Origin: Bin55 sp965205545
GTDB taxonomy: Bacteria > Pseudomonadota > Gammaproteobacteria > Pseudomonadales > Azotimanducaceae
Direction: 5' to 3'
Length of the DNA stretch: 64,000 bases
Assembly: GCA_965205545.1 (NCBI GenBank)
Contig: OZ242170.1
Coordinates: forward strand, 2,418,001 to 2,482,000
This document shows, piece by piece, positions 1 to 9,251 of the stretch (position 1 is the stretch's first letter; the number at the start of each line of letters is the position of its first letter). A program made the translations under genes and the position numbers. Below the pieces are notes generated by a model that saw only the letters and a program-made list of their open reading frames with translations, searched no databases and was not told where the DNA came from.

Positions 1-50
1 CTTGACGTACAAAATCGAGGAATTCGCACTTTGAAAACGAGTGCTCAAGT

Positions 51-3000
51 ATGGAGCTAACCGACAAGTACACCAAGACGGAAGGCTCGATCTGGATCGG
101 TGGCGTGCAGGGCATCGTCCGATTGTTGCTTGAGCAAAGCAGTATTGATTCCGAAAACGGTCTTCGAACCGCCGGCTTTGTAAGCGGCTACAGGGGGTCT
201 CCTCTTGGTGGCGTAGACCAGACGCTTGAAAGAGAGAAGAAATTTCTAGAAGCGGCCAACATTCACTTTGAGCCTGGAGTCAACGAGGACTTGGCTGCTA
301 CAGCCGTATGGGGTACCCAGCAAACAAACCTCTATCCAGATGCTCGCTATGATGGGGTCTTTGGACTGTGGTACGGCAAATCGCCTGGGCTCGACCGTTC
401 AGGAGATGTGTTCCGACACGCGAACAATGCAGGCACAACGCCGCATGGCGGTGTAGTCGCCATCGTCGGGGACGACCCGGCATGCAAGTCATCAACTCTC
501 CCTTCTGCGAGCGCAGGCGCGCTTCGCGAGTTTCAAGTTCCCATTCTTGTTCCCTCGGATGTTGGGGACCTCATTCGGCTGGGACTTGCCGGATGGGCAC
601 TTTCGCGCTATTCGGGTTGCTGGGCCGCATTGACGGCTGTAACAGCCGTAATGGACAGTGCGGCATCGGTTCCCATCGACGAATTGAGGTCAAACTACGT
701 GCAACCTGCTCACGATTTCGACCCGCATATTCGACTGATTGACACCCCGCGTGAGCAGGAATCTCGAATGTTGGAAAAAATTGCCTTGGCCTCGCGATTC
801 GGGTCGGCAAACAACATAAATGAGATTGTCGTAGACACTCCGTCGCCCCGCATCGCTTTGGTGGGCGCAGGCAAGGCCTACACGGATATGCGGCAAGCGC
901 TACGAAATCTCGGCTTTGGCAACGACGACGCGATTGCCAAAGCAGGGATTAGAGTAGTCAAGATGGGAATGGTCTGGCCTCTTGAAGAGGCTCACCTTCG
1001 CGAAGTCTTGAAGAATGTCGGCAAGATCCTCGTGGTGGAAGGCAAGGGCAATTTTCTAGAGGAGAGCCTCAAGAACGTTCTCTACGGTCCAAATGCACCA
1101 GCAATTCATGGCAAGTCGGATGCAGGGGACAGCTGCCTCTTGCCAACAATTGGCGAACCAAACAGCGACGACATATTGAAGGCACTGGTCGGCTACTTGG
1201 ATCAGCATGGCATCTCTTTGCCCACGGCGATTGACTTGGACCTTCGCTACGCTGAGCCTGATATCGAGCCGCCAGAATCGGCGAACGAATCACGCAAGCC
1301 ACTATTTTGCCCTGGTTGCCCTCATAGTGTTTCCACTCAGATTCCGGAAGGAAGCCGAGCGTTGGCGGGGATCGGGTGCCACTACATGGTTCAGTGGATG
1401 GACCGCAACACCTACACCTTCACGCACATGGGCGGAGAAGGGGTCAACTGGATTGGCCAAGCGCCATTCACTGACGAGAAGCACATTTTCGTAAACCTCG
1501 GGGACGGCACCTACTTTCACTCAGGATTGATGGCCATCAGGGCGGCTGTCGCGGCTGGCGTGAATGTTACGTACAAGCTGCTTTACAACGATGCTGTTGC
1601 TATGACGGGCGGGCAGCAGGTTGAAGGGAAACTGACTGTCGATGACGTGGTTCGGCAGCTGAGCGCTGAGAACGTGGAGGAAATCCACATAGTGGCGGAC
1701 GATCCGGACCGATATGAGGGTAAGCCCTATCGCGTCTCCCATCGCGACGAATTGAACGATGTTCAGGAACGTCTGCGCGAAGTCCCTGGATGTTCCATTT
1801 TGATCTACGATCAAGTTTGCGCCAACGAAGAGCGACGCCGTCGCAAGCGTGGACGAGCGCCAGCCAAGACGAAGCGCGTTGTGATTAACGATGCCGTCTG
1901 TGAAGGTTGCGGGGACTGCACTCGAGCCTCGATGTGCAGCGCGATTGAACCAGTCGTTACGGATTACGGCATAAAGCGACGTATCAATCAAACAGCTTGT
2001 AACCAGGACATGAGCTGCATGAAAGGCTACTGTCCCGCAATGATGGAAATCGACGCCGACATCCTCGCGCCAGAGCGCGAACCCGTTGATTTAGGCGAAC
2101 TACCCAGTCCCACATGGCCTCTGCCCCAGCAGGCAAACGTTCTTGTTGCTGGCGTTGGCGGAACGGGAATTGTGACTCTCAGCCAAGTGCTCGGAACGGC
2201 GGCGCACATGGAAGGCAAATACGCCGCTACGTTGGACATGACTGGTCTGGCACAGAAAGGCGGTGCCGTCTTCGCTCATGTTCGCATTGACACGGAACCT
2301 GTATTGAGAACGCAAATTCCCATGCGTTCGGCGGATGTGCTCCTGGCTTCTGACGCTGTCACATCTGCATCGAAGGAGTCAGTGGCCCTCTTGAGTAATG
2401 AACGTACGAACTGCGTCGTGAACACTCACCAGATTCCGACTTCCAAATTTGTTCTGGAACGTGAGCGGGACTTTATTGGATCGGACTTGCTTGACAATCT
2501 GAATGCGTGCACGAGGTCTTTAAAGACGATAGACGCAGACCGGTTGGCTGCTCGTGTTTGTGGGTCAAGCACAACGGCCAATATGGCACTGCTTGGGTTT
2601 GCTTGGCAGCACGGATTGATTCCTCTGCAAGCGGAGAGCATCGAGCGAACGCTTGAATTGAATGGAACAATGGTGGAGGACAACATCCTTGCTTTTCGGT
2701 GCGGGCGCAAGTTTGCAATGGATTCTTCGTTCATGGGATTCGCGGACAAGCCTGACGAGGCAATGTTCCCACTAAAGAAACGCAGCCTGCAGGAGCTAAT
2801 TGACGATCGAGTTCAAGACCTTACTACGTACCAAGATGCAAGGTACGCGAACAAGTTGCAGGTTTTTGCCGATGCCATTCAAAAAGCAGAAAGCGGCACG
2901 CAGTCAAACGACAATCGATTGGCGACCAGTGCAGTCGAGGTTTATTTCAAGCTTTTGGCCACAAAGGACGAGTACGAAGTTGCTCGTTTGCTGACTCATC

Positions 3001-3434
3001 AACGCTTCAAGAGCTTCCTGTCTCATCGCTTCGTCAATATTCGACGCAAATCGTTCGCGCTCGCACCTACTTGGCTGCCGGGAACTACGAAGTCGAAGGT
3101 GCGATTCGGTGCGTGGCTAGCAGTTCCTCTCAAGTTTCTATCGAAGTTCAAGTGGCTCAGAGGGACGCCAATTGATGTCTTCAAATACTCTGCAGAAAGG
3201 AAATTTGAACGGTTCCTACGAAGCGATTTCGAAGAGAAGATGCTGAACCTTTGCGAACACTTGACAGACGACAATCTGCACGTTGCGCTCGAATTGATCC
3301 ACTGCTATGGCGAAGTGCGTGGTTTCGGTCATGTGAAGGAAGAATCGTGGAATCGAGTTAGCCAGCGGATTGCAGAATTGGACAAGGCGCTGACCATCGT
3401 ATTAGCTCCCAAGGAATCCCTTAGCGTAGCCTAG
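51..3434 (+). CDS. Indolepyruvate ferredoxin oxidoreductase, fused subunits
   Basis: This 1127-residue protein would oxidatively decarboxylate aryl 2-oxo acids such as indolepyruvate to acyl-CoA in the cytoplasm, passing electrons to ferredoxin. It is the single-chain form used by many Proteobacteria. A pyruvate-oxidoreductase-like N-terminal domain (about 10-230) is followed by a thiamine-diphosphate domain (about 430-600, with GDGTYFHSG near 484 and NDAVAMTGGQ near 518). A cysteine-rich Fe-S segment follows (CEGCGDC near 617, then further Cys to about 660). Next comes a 2-oxoacid oxidoreductase gamma-type domain (GVGGTGIVT near 700) and an alpha-helical C-terminal domain. The length is normal for the fused family. 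It is monocistronic in this window; the actual 2-oxo acid preference cannot be read from sequence. Confidence 0.93.
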   Translation: MELTDKYTKTEGSIWIGGVQGIVRLLLEQSSIDSENGLRTAGFVSGYRGSPLGGVDQTLEREKKFLEAANIHFEPGVNEDLAATAVWGTQQTNLYPDARYDGVFGLWYGKSPGLDRSGDVFRHANNAGTTPHGGVVAIVGDDPACKSSTLPSASAGALREFQVPILVPSDVGDLIRLGLAGWALSRYSGCWAALTAVTAVMDSAASVPIDELRSNYVQPAHDFDPHIRLIDTPREQESRMLEKIALASRFGSANNINEIVVDTPSPRIALVGAGKAYTDMRQALRNLGFGNDDAIAKAGIRVVKMGMVWPLEEAHLREVLKNVGKILVVEGKGNFLEESLKNVLYGPNAPAIHGKSDAGDSCLLPTIGEPNSDDILKALVGYLDQHGISLPTAIDLDLRYAEPDIEPPESANESRKPLFCPGCPHSVSTQIPEGSRALAGIGCHYMVQWMDRNTYTFTHMGGEGVNWIGQAPFTDEKHIFVNLGDGTYFHSGLMAIRAAVAAGVNVTYKLLYNDAVAMTGGQQVEGKLTVDDVVRQLSAENVEEIHIVADDPDRYEGKPYRVSHRDELNDVQERLREVPGCSILIYDQVCANEERRRRKRGRAPAKTKRVVINDAVCEGCGDCTRASMCSAIEPVVTDYGIKRRINQTACNQDMSCMKGYCPAMMEIDADILAPEREPVDLGELPSPTWPLPQQANVLVAGVGGTGIVTLSQVLGTAAHMEGKYAATLDMTGLAQKGGAVFAHVRIDTEPVLRTQIPMRSADVLLASDAVTSASKESVALLSNERTNCVVNTHQIPTSKFVLERERDFIGSDLLDNLNACTRSLKTIDADRLAARVCGSSTTANMALLGFAWQHGLIPLQAESIERTLELNGTMVEDNILAFRCGRKFAMDSSFMGFADKPDEAMFPLKKRSLQELIDDRVQDLTTYQDARYANKLQVFADAIQKAESGTQSNDNRLATSAVEVYFKLLATKDEYEVARLLTHQRFKSFLSHRFVNIRRKSFALAPTWLPGTTKSKVRFGAWLAVPLKFLSKFKWLRGTPIDVFKYSAERKFERFLRSDFEEKMLNLCEHLTDDNLHVALELIHCYGEVRGFGHVKEESWNRVSQRIAELDKALTIVLAPKESLSVA

Positions 3435-3452
3435 GTTTGCAAAGTTGTTGAC

Positions 3453-3458
3453 TATAAT
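3453..3458 (+). promoter_or_regulatory. Candidate -10 box of cytochrome gene
   Basis: A perfect TATAAT lies 36 bases before the cytochrome start and just after the upstream stop codon. No good -35 box sits at 16-18 bases, so this is a weak call based on the hexamer and its position only. Confidence 0.3.
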
Positions 3459-3494
3459 CTGCGCTCCCTAACCAGTTCATTCGCAGAGCCTACA

Positions 3495-3932
3495 TTGTTT
3501 CGACGTTTCCTTATGGTCCTGGGCATTGCCCTGATGGCACCCCTCTTGGTCGGAGACGAGGCAGAAGATTCTCGCGAAGCCATCGCTGAACGCCTAAAGC
3601 CTTTCGGCAAGTCTTGTTTGGATGGTCAAGATTGCGGTTCAGCGGCTCCCACGCCTACCGAGTTCGGAGTTGGATTGTCCGGCAAGGGCGTATATGACAA
3701 GTATTGCTCTGCTTGCCATGAAACCGGTCTAAACGAAGCCCCGCTGGTAGCAAGCGATGCTTGGGACGAACGAATAGCGAAAGGCGAAGCAGTCGTATTT
3801 GCAAACACAAAGCAAGGCTTCAATGAACTCATGCCAGCAAAGGGCAATTGCTTGGATTGCACGGATGACGAATTGAGAGCCGCAATTGACTACATGGTGA
3901 CTGGGGACGAAGAAGGAAAGGCGTTTCCATAG
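3495..3932 (+). CDS. Cytochrome c5-like monoheme protein
   Basis: A 145-residue periplasmic electron carrier of the cytochrome c5 type. A short basic N-terminus and a hydrophobic stretch (residues 6-20) form a signal peptide. One heme-attachment motif CSACH lies near residue 74, and a later Met in ELMPAKG is the likely distal heme ligand. The CLDC pair near residue 118 matches the extra cysteines of the c5 family. The reading frame opens with TTG, and an in-frame ATG six codons later would also work but shortens the signal peptide. It has its own putative promoter and is separated from the following P-II gene by 237 bases with no clear terminator. The redox partner is unknown. Confidence 0.85.
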   Translation: MFRRFLMVLGIALMAPLLVGDEAEDSREAIAERLKPFGKSCLDGQDCGSAAPTPTEFGVGLSGKGVYDKYCSACHETGLNEAPLVASDAWDERIAKGEAVVFANTKQGFNELMPAKGNCLDCTDDELRAAIDYMVTGDEEGKAFP

Positions 3933-4169
3933 ATCCAGATGCTACGCCGCGACATGACCGATAGTCCGGTGTTGTTTGGATTCAGGACTGGCATATCGAA
4001 TTTGGGTCTCTTGTGAACAGTCCATGACGCTTCCCGCAGCCCAGTTGTACTATACCTTTTAAACGCATCAAGAATTTTGGTTCCGTCTGAATCGACCTTT
4101 CTGCAATGAGATAAGACCCCAGGCTCATTCCTTGGAAATGCACCGCAGAATTCGTAGAGGAGAACATAC

Positions 4170-4508
4170 ATGAAACTGATCACCGCAATCGTAAAACCCT
4201 TCAAACTAGACGACGTTAGGGAAGCGTTGTCGAAGGTCGGCGTTGCGGGAATGACCGTGACGGAGGTCAAGGGATTTGGTCGCCAGAAGGGTCATACCGA
4301 ACTCTACCGTGGAGCGGAGTATGTTGTTGACTTCTTGCCCAAGGTCAAGATAGAGGTAGCCGTAGGCGACGAACTCGTCGATCAATGCATCGACGCGATC
4401 TGCGAAACAGCGAACACAGGCAAAGTGGGCGACGGAAAGATCTGGGTCGTCGACCTGGGTGACGTTGTTCGAATTCGCACGGGAGAGACCGGCACCGACG
4501 CGCTATAG
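4170..4508 (+). CDS. glnB: Nitrogen regulatory protein P-II
   Basis: A 112-residue trimeric signal protein that integrates 2-oxoglutarate, ATP/ADP and glutamine status and controls nitrogen assimilation. The sequence is highly conserved from end to end. Tyr51 in the T-loop (ELYRGAEY) is the uridylylation site, GKVGDGKIW is the C-terminal nucleotide-binding signature, and RIRTGE closes the protein. A clear GAGGAG ribosome site precedes the ATG. No ammonium transporter gene adjoins it, which argues for a GlnB rather than GlnK role, but the two paralogues cannot be separated from this sequence alone. I looked for a sigma-54 promoter in the 237-base upstream gap and found no convincing GG-N10-GC pair. 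Confidence 0.93.
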   Translation: MKLITAIVKPFKLDDVREALSKVGVAGMTVTEVKGFGRQKGHTELYRGAEYVVDFLPKVKIEVAVGDELVDQCIDAICETANTGKVGDGKIWVVDLGDVVRIRTGETGTDAL

Positions 4509-4692
4509 TACGAATAGTGGCAAGTGCTATTTCTTTCCGCTAGGCTCGTCATTGTTTCATGGCTTCCTAGTCGACCGACAGTCGGTTGCGGATTCAATAC
4601 ATTGGCAATTGAGCCCGTGAAGGCAACACTAGCGCTCTAAAGCTAAGCAAACTGAGAATGCACAGGCAAGCATTCCTCCACGTCGATATTCC

Positions 4693-6069
4693 GTGCAAAC
4701 TGTGAAATACGTCTCAACCCGGGGCGGTAGCGCTCCGGTCTCATTTCGTGATGCGGTAATGCTAGGGCAAGCCAATGATGGCGGATTATTGATGCCCGCC
4801 AAAATCCCAAAAGTTGCGGACCGCAACGATACTTGGCGGAACCTCGGGTTTGCTGATCTAGCAATAGAAATTGCTGGTCTCTACGCTCCTGATATTCCTC
4901 GCGACCGAATGTCGCAACTCATGAACGACGCATTTTCGTCGTTTTCCTCCCAGGATGTAGCTCCCTTACGCGAATTGAATGATTGCTTTGTTTTGGAACT
5001 CTTCCATGGTCCCACACTTGCATTCAAGGACGTTGCCTTGCAGGTTTTGGGGAGATTGTTTGAACTGGTACTCGAAGAAGACGATTCGTATCTGAATATT
5101 CTGGGAGCGACGAGTGGGGACACGGGAAGCGCCGCGATAGCGGGCGTCAAGGACCGGGAACGACTCAACATTTTCGTGATGTTTCCGGAGGGGCGCACGT
5201 CATTGCTTCAAGAGCTCCAAATGACAACGGTTCAGAGCTCGAATGTCCATTGCATTGGCATTCGTGGCAGCTTCGACGACTGTCAACGAATCATGAAATC
5301 GATATTCGACGATGTAGAGTTCAAGACTCGCCATCGTCTTGGTGCCGTGAACTCCATAAACTGGGCACGCCTCATGATTCAGATCGTCTACTACTACTTC
5401 GCGTCCCTAAGATTCGATGAGCCGGTTTCCTTCGCAGTTCCGACGGGCAATTTTGGAAACATACTGTCAGGGATGATCGCGAAAAGAATGGGAGCCCCTA
5501 TTGACACCTTTGTATTGGGAACCAATGAAAACGACGTATTGTTCAATTTCTTTTGCACGGGTGTGTATGAGCGAGGACAAGTCCATCCCACTCTAAGTCC
5601 GTCAATGGACATTCAAGTGGCAAGCAATCTAGAGCGCTACGTATACCTGCAATTGCAGGGAGACAGTGTTGAGTTGAATCGGTTCATGGATTGCTTCTTG
5701 AAGACTGGTCGTGCCGCATTAGATGGGAGCCAGGCGCATGACGAAACTGTCACTGCACGGAGAATCGATACTCGTACGTGCCTACAGACGATCAGGCAAG
5801 TTTGGCAAGAGTCAGGCTACGTTCTCGATCCCCATTCTGCGGTCGGCGTAGCGGCCGCGCGTTCAGTTGGATTAACTTCGCCGACGGTATGCTTGGCAAC
5901 GGCTCATCCAGGAAAGTTTCCCGACGCAATTGCACAAGCGACAGGCAGCTCGCCGCCTACTCATCCCTTCTTGATGGAACTCGATAAAGCGAATGCCCGA
6001 AAGGTCGTTCTACCTCCGAACGAGGCCAACGTGCGCGACCATATCGTGAAAGAACTGGAGAGTTCCTAG
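4693..6069 (+). CDS. thrC: Threonine synthase
   Basis: A PLP enzyme that converts O-phosphohomoserine to threonine, the last step of threonine synthesis. The PLP-binding lysine lies in GPTLAFKDVA (Lys112 in this frame), followed by the phosphate-binding GATSGDTGSAA loop and PTGNFGN. The 458 residues fit the longer ThrC class found in Gammaproteobacteria. The ORF begins with GTG, but a second GTG at 4702 gives the family's usual MKYVSTRG start and may be the real one; neither has a strong ribosome site. The gene is not in an operon with hom or thrB here. It converges on the HAD phosphatase gene, sharing four bases at the 3' ends. Confidence 0.94.
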   Translation: MQTVKYVSTRGGSAPVSFRDAVMLGQANDGGLLMPAKIPKVADRNDTWRNLGFADLAIEIAGLYAPDIPRDRMSQLMNDAFSSFSSQDVAPLRELNDCFVLELFHGPTLAFKDVALQVLGRLFELVLEEDDSYLNILGATSGDTGSAAIAGVKDRERLNIFVMFPEGRTSLLQELQMTTVQSSNVHCIGIRGSFDDCQRIMKSIFDDVEFKTRHRLGAVNSINWARLMIQIVYYYFASLRFDEPVSFAVPTGNFGNILSGMIAKRMGAPIDTFVLGTNENDVLFNFFCTGVYERGQVHPTLSPSMDIQVASNLERYVYLQLQGDSVELNRFMDCFLKTGRAALDGSQAHDETVTARRIDTRTCLQTIRQVWQESGYVLDPHSAVGVAAARSVGLTSPTVCLATAHPGKFPDAIAQATGSSPPTHPFLMELDKANARKVVLPPNEANVRDHIVKELESS

Positions 6070-6773
6070 ATTTGGTCTAGTTCCTCCACGACAGTGGGAA
6101 CTTGCTCAAGGTGCTCAACTACTCGCGTGGCGAGCTGGGAAACCTCTCGCTTTCGACCGCGATCATGGATTTGTATCTGAATCGTATGCATCCCAACGCT
6201 GTTGGCACACTCGATGTCGTCAACAGGATGATCGCCGACGTGCACAGCCTCTTTAGCCAGAGCGCCAACTTGCGAGAGAACTACCATGAACATGCTCGGA
6301 TTCGGTTTGGAAGCAAGCACATGGGAGGCTGAAATGGAGATATCGAAGTACTTCCCCAATGGCGATTTCCTCACGTCCGACGTGCCGTTCGTAACTGAAG
6401 CAAGTGCATATTTTTGACCTAGCGTCCCCAGCACCTCCTCAGCGTTATCGAACAATCGAAATCGATTGCGGCGCCCATGGAAAATTCCGAGTCCAGACAC
6501 GGCAAGCTCATGAGCAGCGACTGGCTCCACCTTGCAATTGGTCAAGATTCTCTCGAGAACGGCGATGCGAACCTTGTTTAGGTCGTAGCGAATCTGCGGC
6601 CTTTCTTCCAGTACTTGTGAACGAGTGCTTGAACCGGATTGTCGATACGAATCTTGAAACCCTGGTACACGACTCTGGAGCCACTGCACCATGTCGGCTT
6701 CAGCTTCGGAGATTATGGGAAGGTTATCCCAAAGAGTGTCGTCCAAGTCGAACGTGACGAGCTTGATGGTCAC
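6066..6773 (-). CDS. HAD-family phosphatase, YigB-like
   Basis: A 235-residue haloacid-dehalogenase phosphatase. Motif I is FDLDDTLWDN at residues 8-17, with the nucleophile and acid/base aspartates. Motif II is SVTNGTS and motif IV is VGDHPVDDI. The position at the end of the dapF-DUF484-xerC series matches E. coli yigB, whose product dephosphorylates FMN and 5-amino-6-ribitylaminouracil phosphate; that substrate is inferred from synteny, since HAD substrate ranges are broad. The start codon overlaps the xerC stop (ATGA), indicating translational coupling. It is the last gene of the operon and ends against thrC. Confidence 0.85.
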   Translation of the reverse strand: MTIKLVTFDLDDTLWDNLPIISEAEADMVQWLQSRVPGFQDSYRQSGSSTRSQVLEERPQIRYDLNKVRIAVLERILTNCKVEPVAAHELAVSGLGIFHGRRNRFRLFDNAEEVLGTLGQKYALASVTNGTSDVRKSPLGKYFDISISASHVLASKPNPSMFMVVLSQVGALAKEAVHVGDHPVDDIECANSVGMHTIQIQIHDRGRKREVSQLATRVVEHLEQVPTVVEELDQI

Positions 6774-7720
6774 GAGGCTTCGGTGTCTTTGCGATGTGCG
6801 CGGGGATGACTACGGTCGTAGACCTTGGCTAGTTGCTGAAAATCAATATGTGTGTAGATTTGTGTAGTGTCCAAGCTTTCATGTCCCAAAAGTTCTTGAA
6901 CCGCGCGAAGATCGCTGCTGCTCTCCAACAAATGGCTGGCGAAGCAATGTCGCAGTAGGTGCGGATGAACCCCATCATTGGCAAGGGCTCTCAAGCCTGC
7001 TTTCTTGATGATGTCCTGCACGGTCCTCCTTGCGATTCTATTGTTGTTCCGACCCGTGAACACAGGGTGTTGGGGCAGACAGCCAACACGTGAGTCGAGC
7101 CACTGTTTGAGGGCTTTCCGGGCGTGGGATCCAATGGGCACTAGTCGAGTCTTGTTGCCTTTGCCAACTACGGTTGCCTGACCTGATCGCAAGTCCAGAT
7201 TTCCGATGTCCAGAGCGACAACTTCTGCCAAGCGCAGTCCACTTGAATAGATAAGCTCAAGCAAAGCTCTGTTGCGAAGCGCCATGGGACCCTGTTCGGA
7301 TTCGCTGACCAGTCGAGCTGCTGCATCCACATCCAGAACATTTGGGAGTTTGCGCGGAGCCTTAGGTGCCTTCACGCTGTTGGCCGGATTGTGCTTGATC
7401 CGCCCTTGCCGGACTTGAAAATTCAGGAAGCTTCGTATGGCGGAGAGGTTTTGTGCAATAGAGACGGGGGACAGTTGCTGCTGTCTCAAATGCAGGACAT
7501 GGTCTCGCAGATGCTGCACACTCACATTTTCTAGGTCTGGCGGAGCTGATACTCTGGCAAATCGCGAAATTGATTGGCGATAGGAAGCCAGCGTCCTTGG
7601 TGAAAGGCGACGTTCGACGTCGAGGTGGCGTAGAAACTCGTCAATGACCTCAGTCCAAGCTACTGACTCTGTAGGTGTCAAATCATCGACGTTCTGTTTT
7701 GCTGCACGCATGCGAGACAC
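6770..7720 (-). CDS. xerC: Tyrosine recombinase XerC
   Basis: A site-specific recombinase that, with XerD, resolves chromosome dimers at dif near the replication terminus. The N-terminal SAM-like DNA-binding domain covers roughly residues 20-110 and the catalytic domain 130-305. The catalytic set is visible: Arg in SSGLRLAEV, Lys in VGKGNKTRLV, His and Arg in HPHLLRHCFA, His in LGHESLDTT, and Tyr in QIYTHID. Length and position after the DUF484 gene are typical of XerC rather than XerD. The longest frame starts with GTG; an ATG three codons later (7711) is equally likely. It is coupled to the downstream phosphatase by a four-base overlap. Confidence 0.95.
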   Translation of the reverse strand: MSRMRAAKQNVDDLTPTESVAWTEVIDEFLRHLDVERRLSPRTLASYRQSISRFARVSAPPDLENVSVQHLRDHVLHLRQQQLSPVSIAQNLSAIRSFLNFQVRQGRIKHNPANSVKAPKAPRKLPNVLDVDAAARLVSESEQGPMALRNRALLELIYSSGLRLAEVVALDIGNLDLRSGQATVVGKGNKTRLVPIGSHARKALKQWLDSRVGCLPQHPVFTGRNNNRIARRTVQDIIKKAGLRALANDGVHPHLLRHCFASHLLESSSDLRAVQELLGHESLDTTQIYTHIDFQQLAKVYDRSHPRAHRKDTEAS

Positions 7721-7728
7721 GACTGAAA

Positions 7729-8274
7729 TCAGTGACAGAATCTCGCGACGGTACGGCCTACAACCCTTCCGAGGAAGTCTAGGAAGAGGGTGCTCATATC
7801 AAGCCTGAAGTACATTGGATCTTCTGACCCAATCGTCAATAGACCTTGGACTCCCGAATCTGCAACGGGTACGAGTGCCACAGAAGTGGGTTCAGACATA
7901 CTCTTGTTGAAGAGAAGCTCGTATTCGCTAAGACGAATGGTCTCGCACACAGGCTGCACTAAATTGCAGACGCGTCGTTCCATGGAGCCTAGTTCCTCGG
8001 CGGGACGAATGTGCTTGTAGGAGTGGTCTAGATTGACATCCCATAGGAACAGTCGAGTCTCATCGATTTCTTTGCGAACAATCAGGTCGCAGCCGAGCAC
8101 TTCGTCAAGCTGCTCCATGTCGCAGACATCCATGAGCGTGAGAACCAGATCTCGGAGCCAGAGAAATTTCTCTTCGTTTCGCTTGCCCGTTTCGAGAATT
8201 GAGTCAATTTGTCGCTGAATTCGCCTATTGGTTTCTTCAAGAGACGAAATGCGTATTGCAGTAAGTGAGGTCAT
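7729..8274 (-). CDS. DUF484 family protein, short N-terminus
   Basis: A protein of about 181 residues belonging to the DUF484 family, recognised by its place between dapF and xerC and by its GAF-like C-terminal half (VALVPVADSGVQGLLTIGSEDP). An N-terminal helix (residues 9-40) looks like a coiled coil. The function is unknown even in model bacteria. Family members usually begin with about 40 additional residues containing a conserved proline/histidine and SLVErQ-like segment. Here the upstream frame closes with a stop after only a dozen more codons and that segment is not recognisable, so the N-terminus is either truncated or strongly diverged. The ATG at 8274 was chosen; a TTG at 8292 is possible. 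Confidence 0.75.
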   Translation of the reverse strand: MTSLTAIRISSLEETNRRIQRQIDSILETGKRNEEKFLWLRDLVLTLMDVCDMEQLDEVLGCDLIVRKEIDETRLFLWDVNLDHSYKHIRPAEELGSMERRVCNLVQPVCETIRLSEYELLFNKSMSEPTSVALVPVADSGVQGLLTIGSEDPMYFRLDMSTLFLDFLGRVVGRTVARFCH

Positions 8275-8398
8275 GGCGTTCAATGCTTCCAATGCGTTCC
8301 ATCGATTCTGGTCGATCGGACTTCCTGTCCAACACCACGTACATTCTAAGAAAAATCAAGGAATTGGCGAACTAACAATTGGCGTAGTGGATCACTCC

Positions 8399-9250
8399 CT
8401 AGCCAGACAAGGTTCCTTGGTAGACAAACTCAGGCTGACATTCCAGAGTAATGGGTTCGTTTGGGCCGTACCACTCAACGCTGACTCTACCTCCAGGCAT
8501 TTGGATATCCACGCGGCTATCGAACACTCCAGCCAACCTTCCGGCAACAACTGCGGCGCATGCACCACTCCCACACGCAAGCGTTTCACCCGCGCCACGT
8601 TCAAATATGCGCAAATTTCCGTTGGACACGCCGCTTGGTTGCAGGATCTCCACATTTGTTGAGCTTGGGAACAATTTGTGGTTTTGCAGTGCATTTCCAA
8701 GACACTCCAAGTCGAAATTTTCAATGCTATCGACCAACACGACTACATGAGGATTCCCCAACGACAGAACATACGCGTCAACTGATCTGTCCAAAGGAGG
8801 CGGTAGATCGATTGAGTGCAAGTAGTCATCATCGCAATTTTTGAATGGCGCTTGTGCAGTTTGCGGCGTGGGAGGACGCATTCGGACGGTTATACGCATT
8901 GGATGCATCGATCCCAACTTGCAGGCTACCGTACCACCTGGGGTGTCCAAAGTAATACTCTCACTGTGGGTCAATTTGAGCTTGCGAGCCACAGCAAACA
9001 CGGCGGCGCATCCATTGCCGCATTGTTCTGCCGTGCTGCCATCGCTGTTGTAGATTTGCAGATCGAAGTCATGCTTTCCTGGCATACGGCGATCAAGCAC
9101 CAGCAGCTGATCGAAGCCGATGCCCTTCCTTCTGTCGGACCAAAGACGAACTTCTTCAATGTTGAACTCCAGCTTGGCTGAAGTTGCGTCGACCACCATG
9201 AAGTCGTTGCCACAAACGTGCATTTTGAAGAATGTGGTTGGACCGCTCAT
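8399..9250 (-). CDS. dapF: Diaminopimelate epimerase
   Basis: Interconverts LL- and meso-diaminopimelate for lysine and peptidoglycan synthesis, without cofactor, using two cysteines. Both catalytic cysteines are present, in AEQCGNGCA (Cys77) and LACGSGACA (Cys226). The N-terminus MSGPTTFFKMHVCGNDF matches the family. The ATG at 9250 lies directly after the lysA stop, which fixes this start over a TTG three codons upstream. The 283 residues are slightly above the usual 274-276. It is the third gene of an lptM-lysA-dapF operon; a gap of about 120 bases separates it from the DUF484 gene. Confidence 0.95.
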   Translation of the reverse strand: MSGPTTFFKMHVCGNDFMVVDATSAKLEFNIEEVRLWSDRRKGIGFDQLLVLDRRMPGKHDFDLQIYNSDGSTAEQCGNGCAAVFAVARKLKLTHSESITLDTPGGTVACKLGSMHPMRITVRMRPPTPQTAQAPFKNCDDDYLHSIDLPPPLDRSVDAYVLSLGNPHVVVLVDSIENFDLECLGNALQNHKLFPSSTNVEILQPSGVSNGNLRIFERGAGETLACGSGACAAVVAGRLAGVFDSRVDIQMPGGRVSVEWYGPNEPITLECQPEFVYQGTLSG

Positions 9251-9251
9251 T

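Noticed and set aside
3933..4169. Sigma-54 promoter upstream of the P-II gene
   Set aside because: P-II genes are often sigma-54 dependent, but I found no GG-N10-GC pair with the right spacing in this gap.
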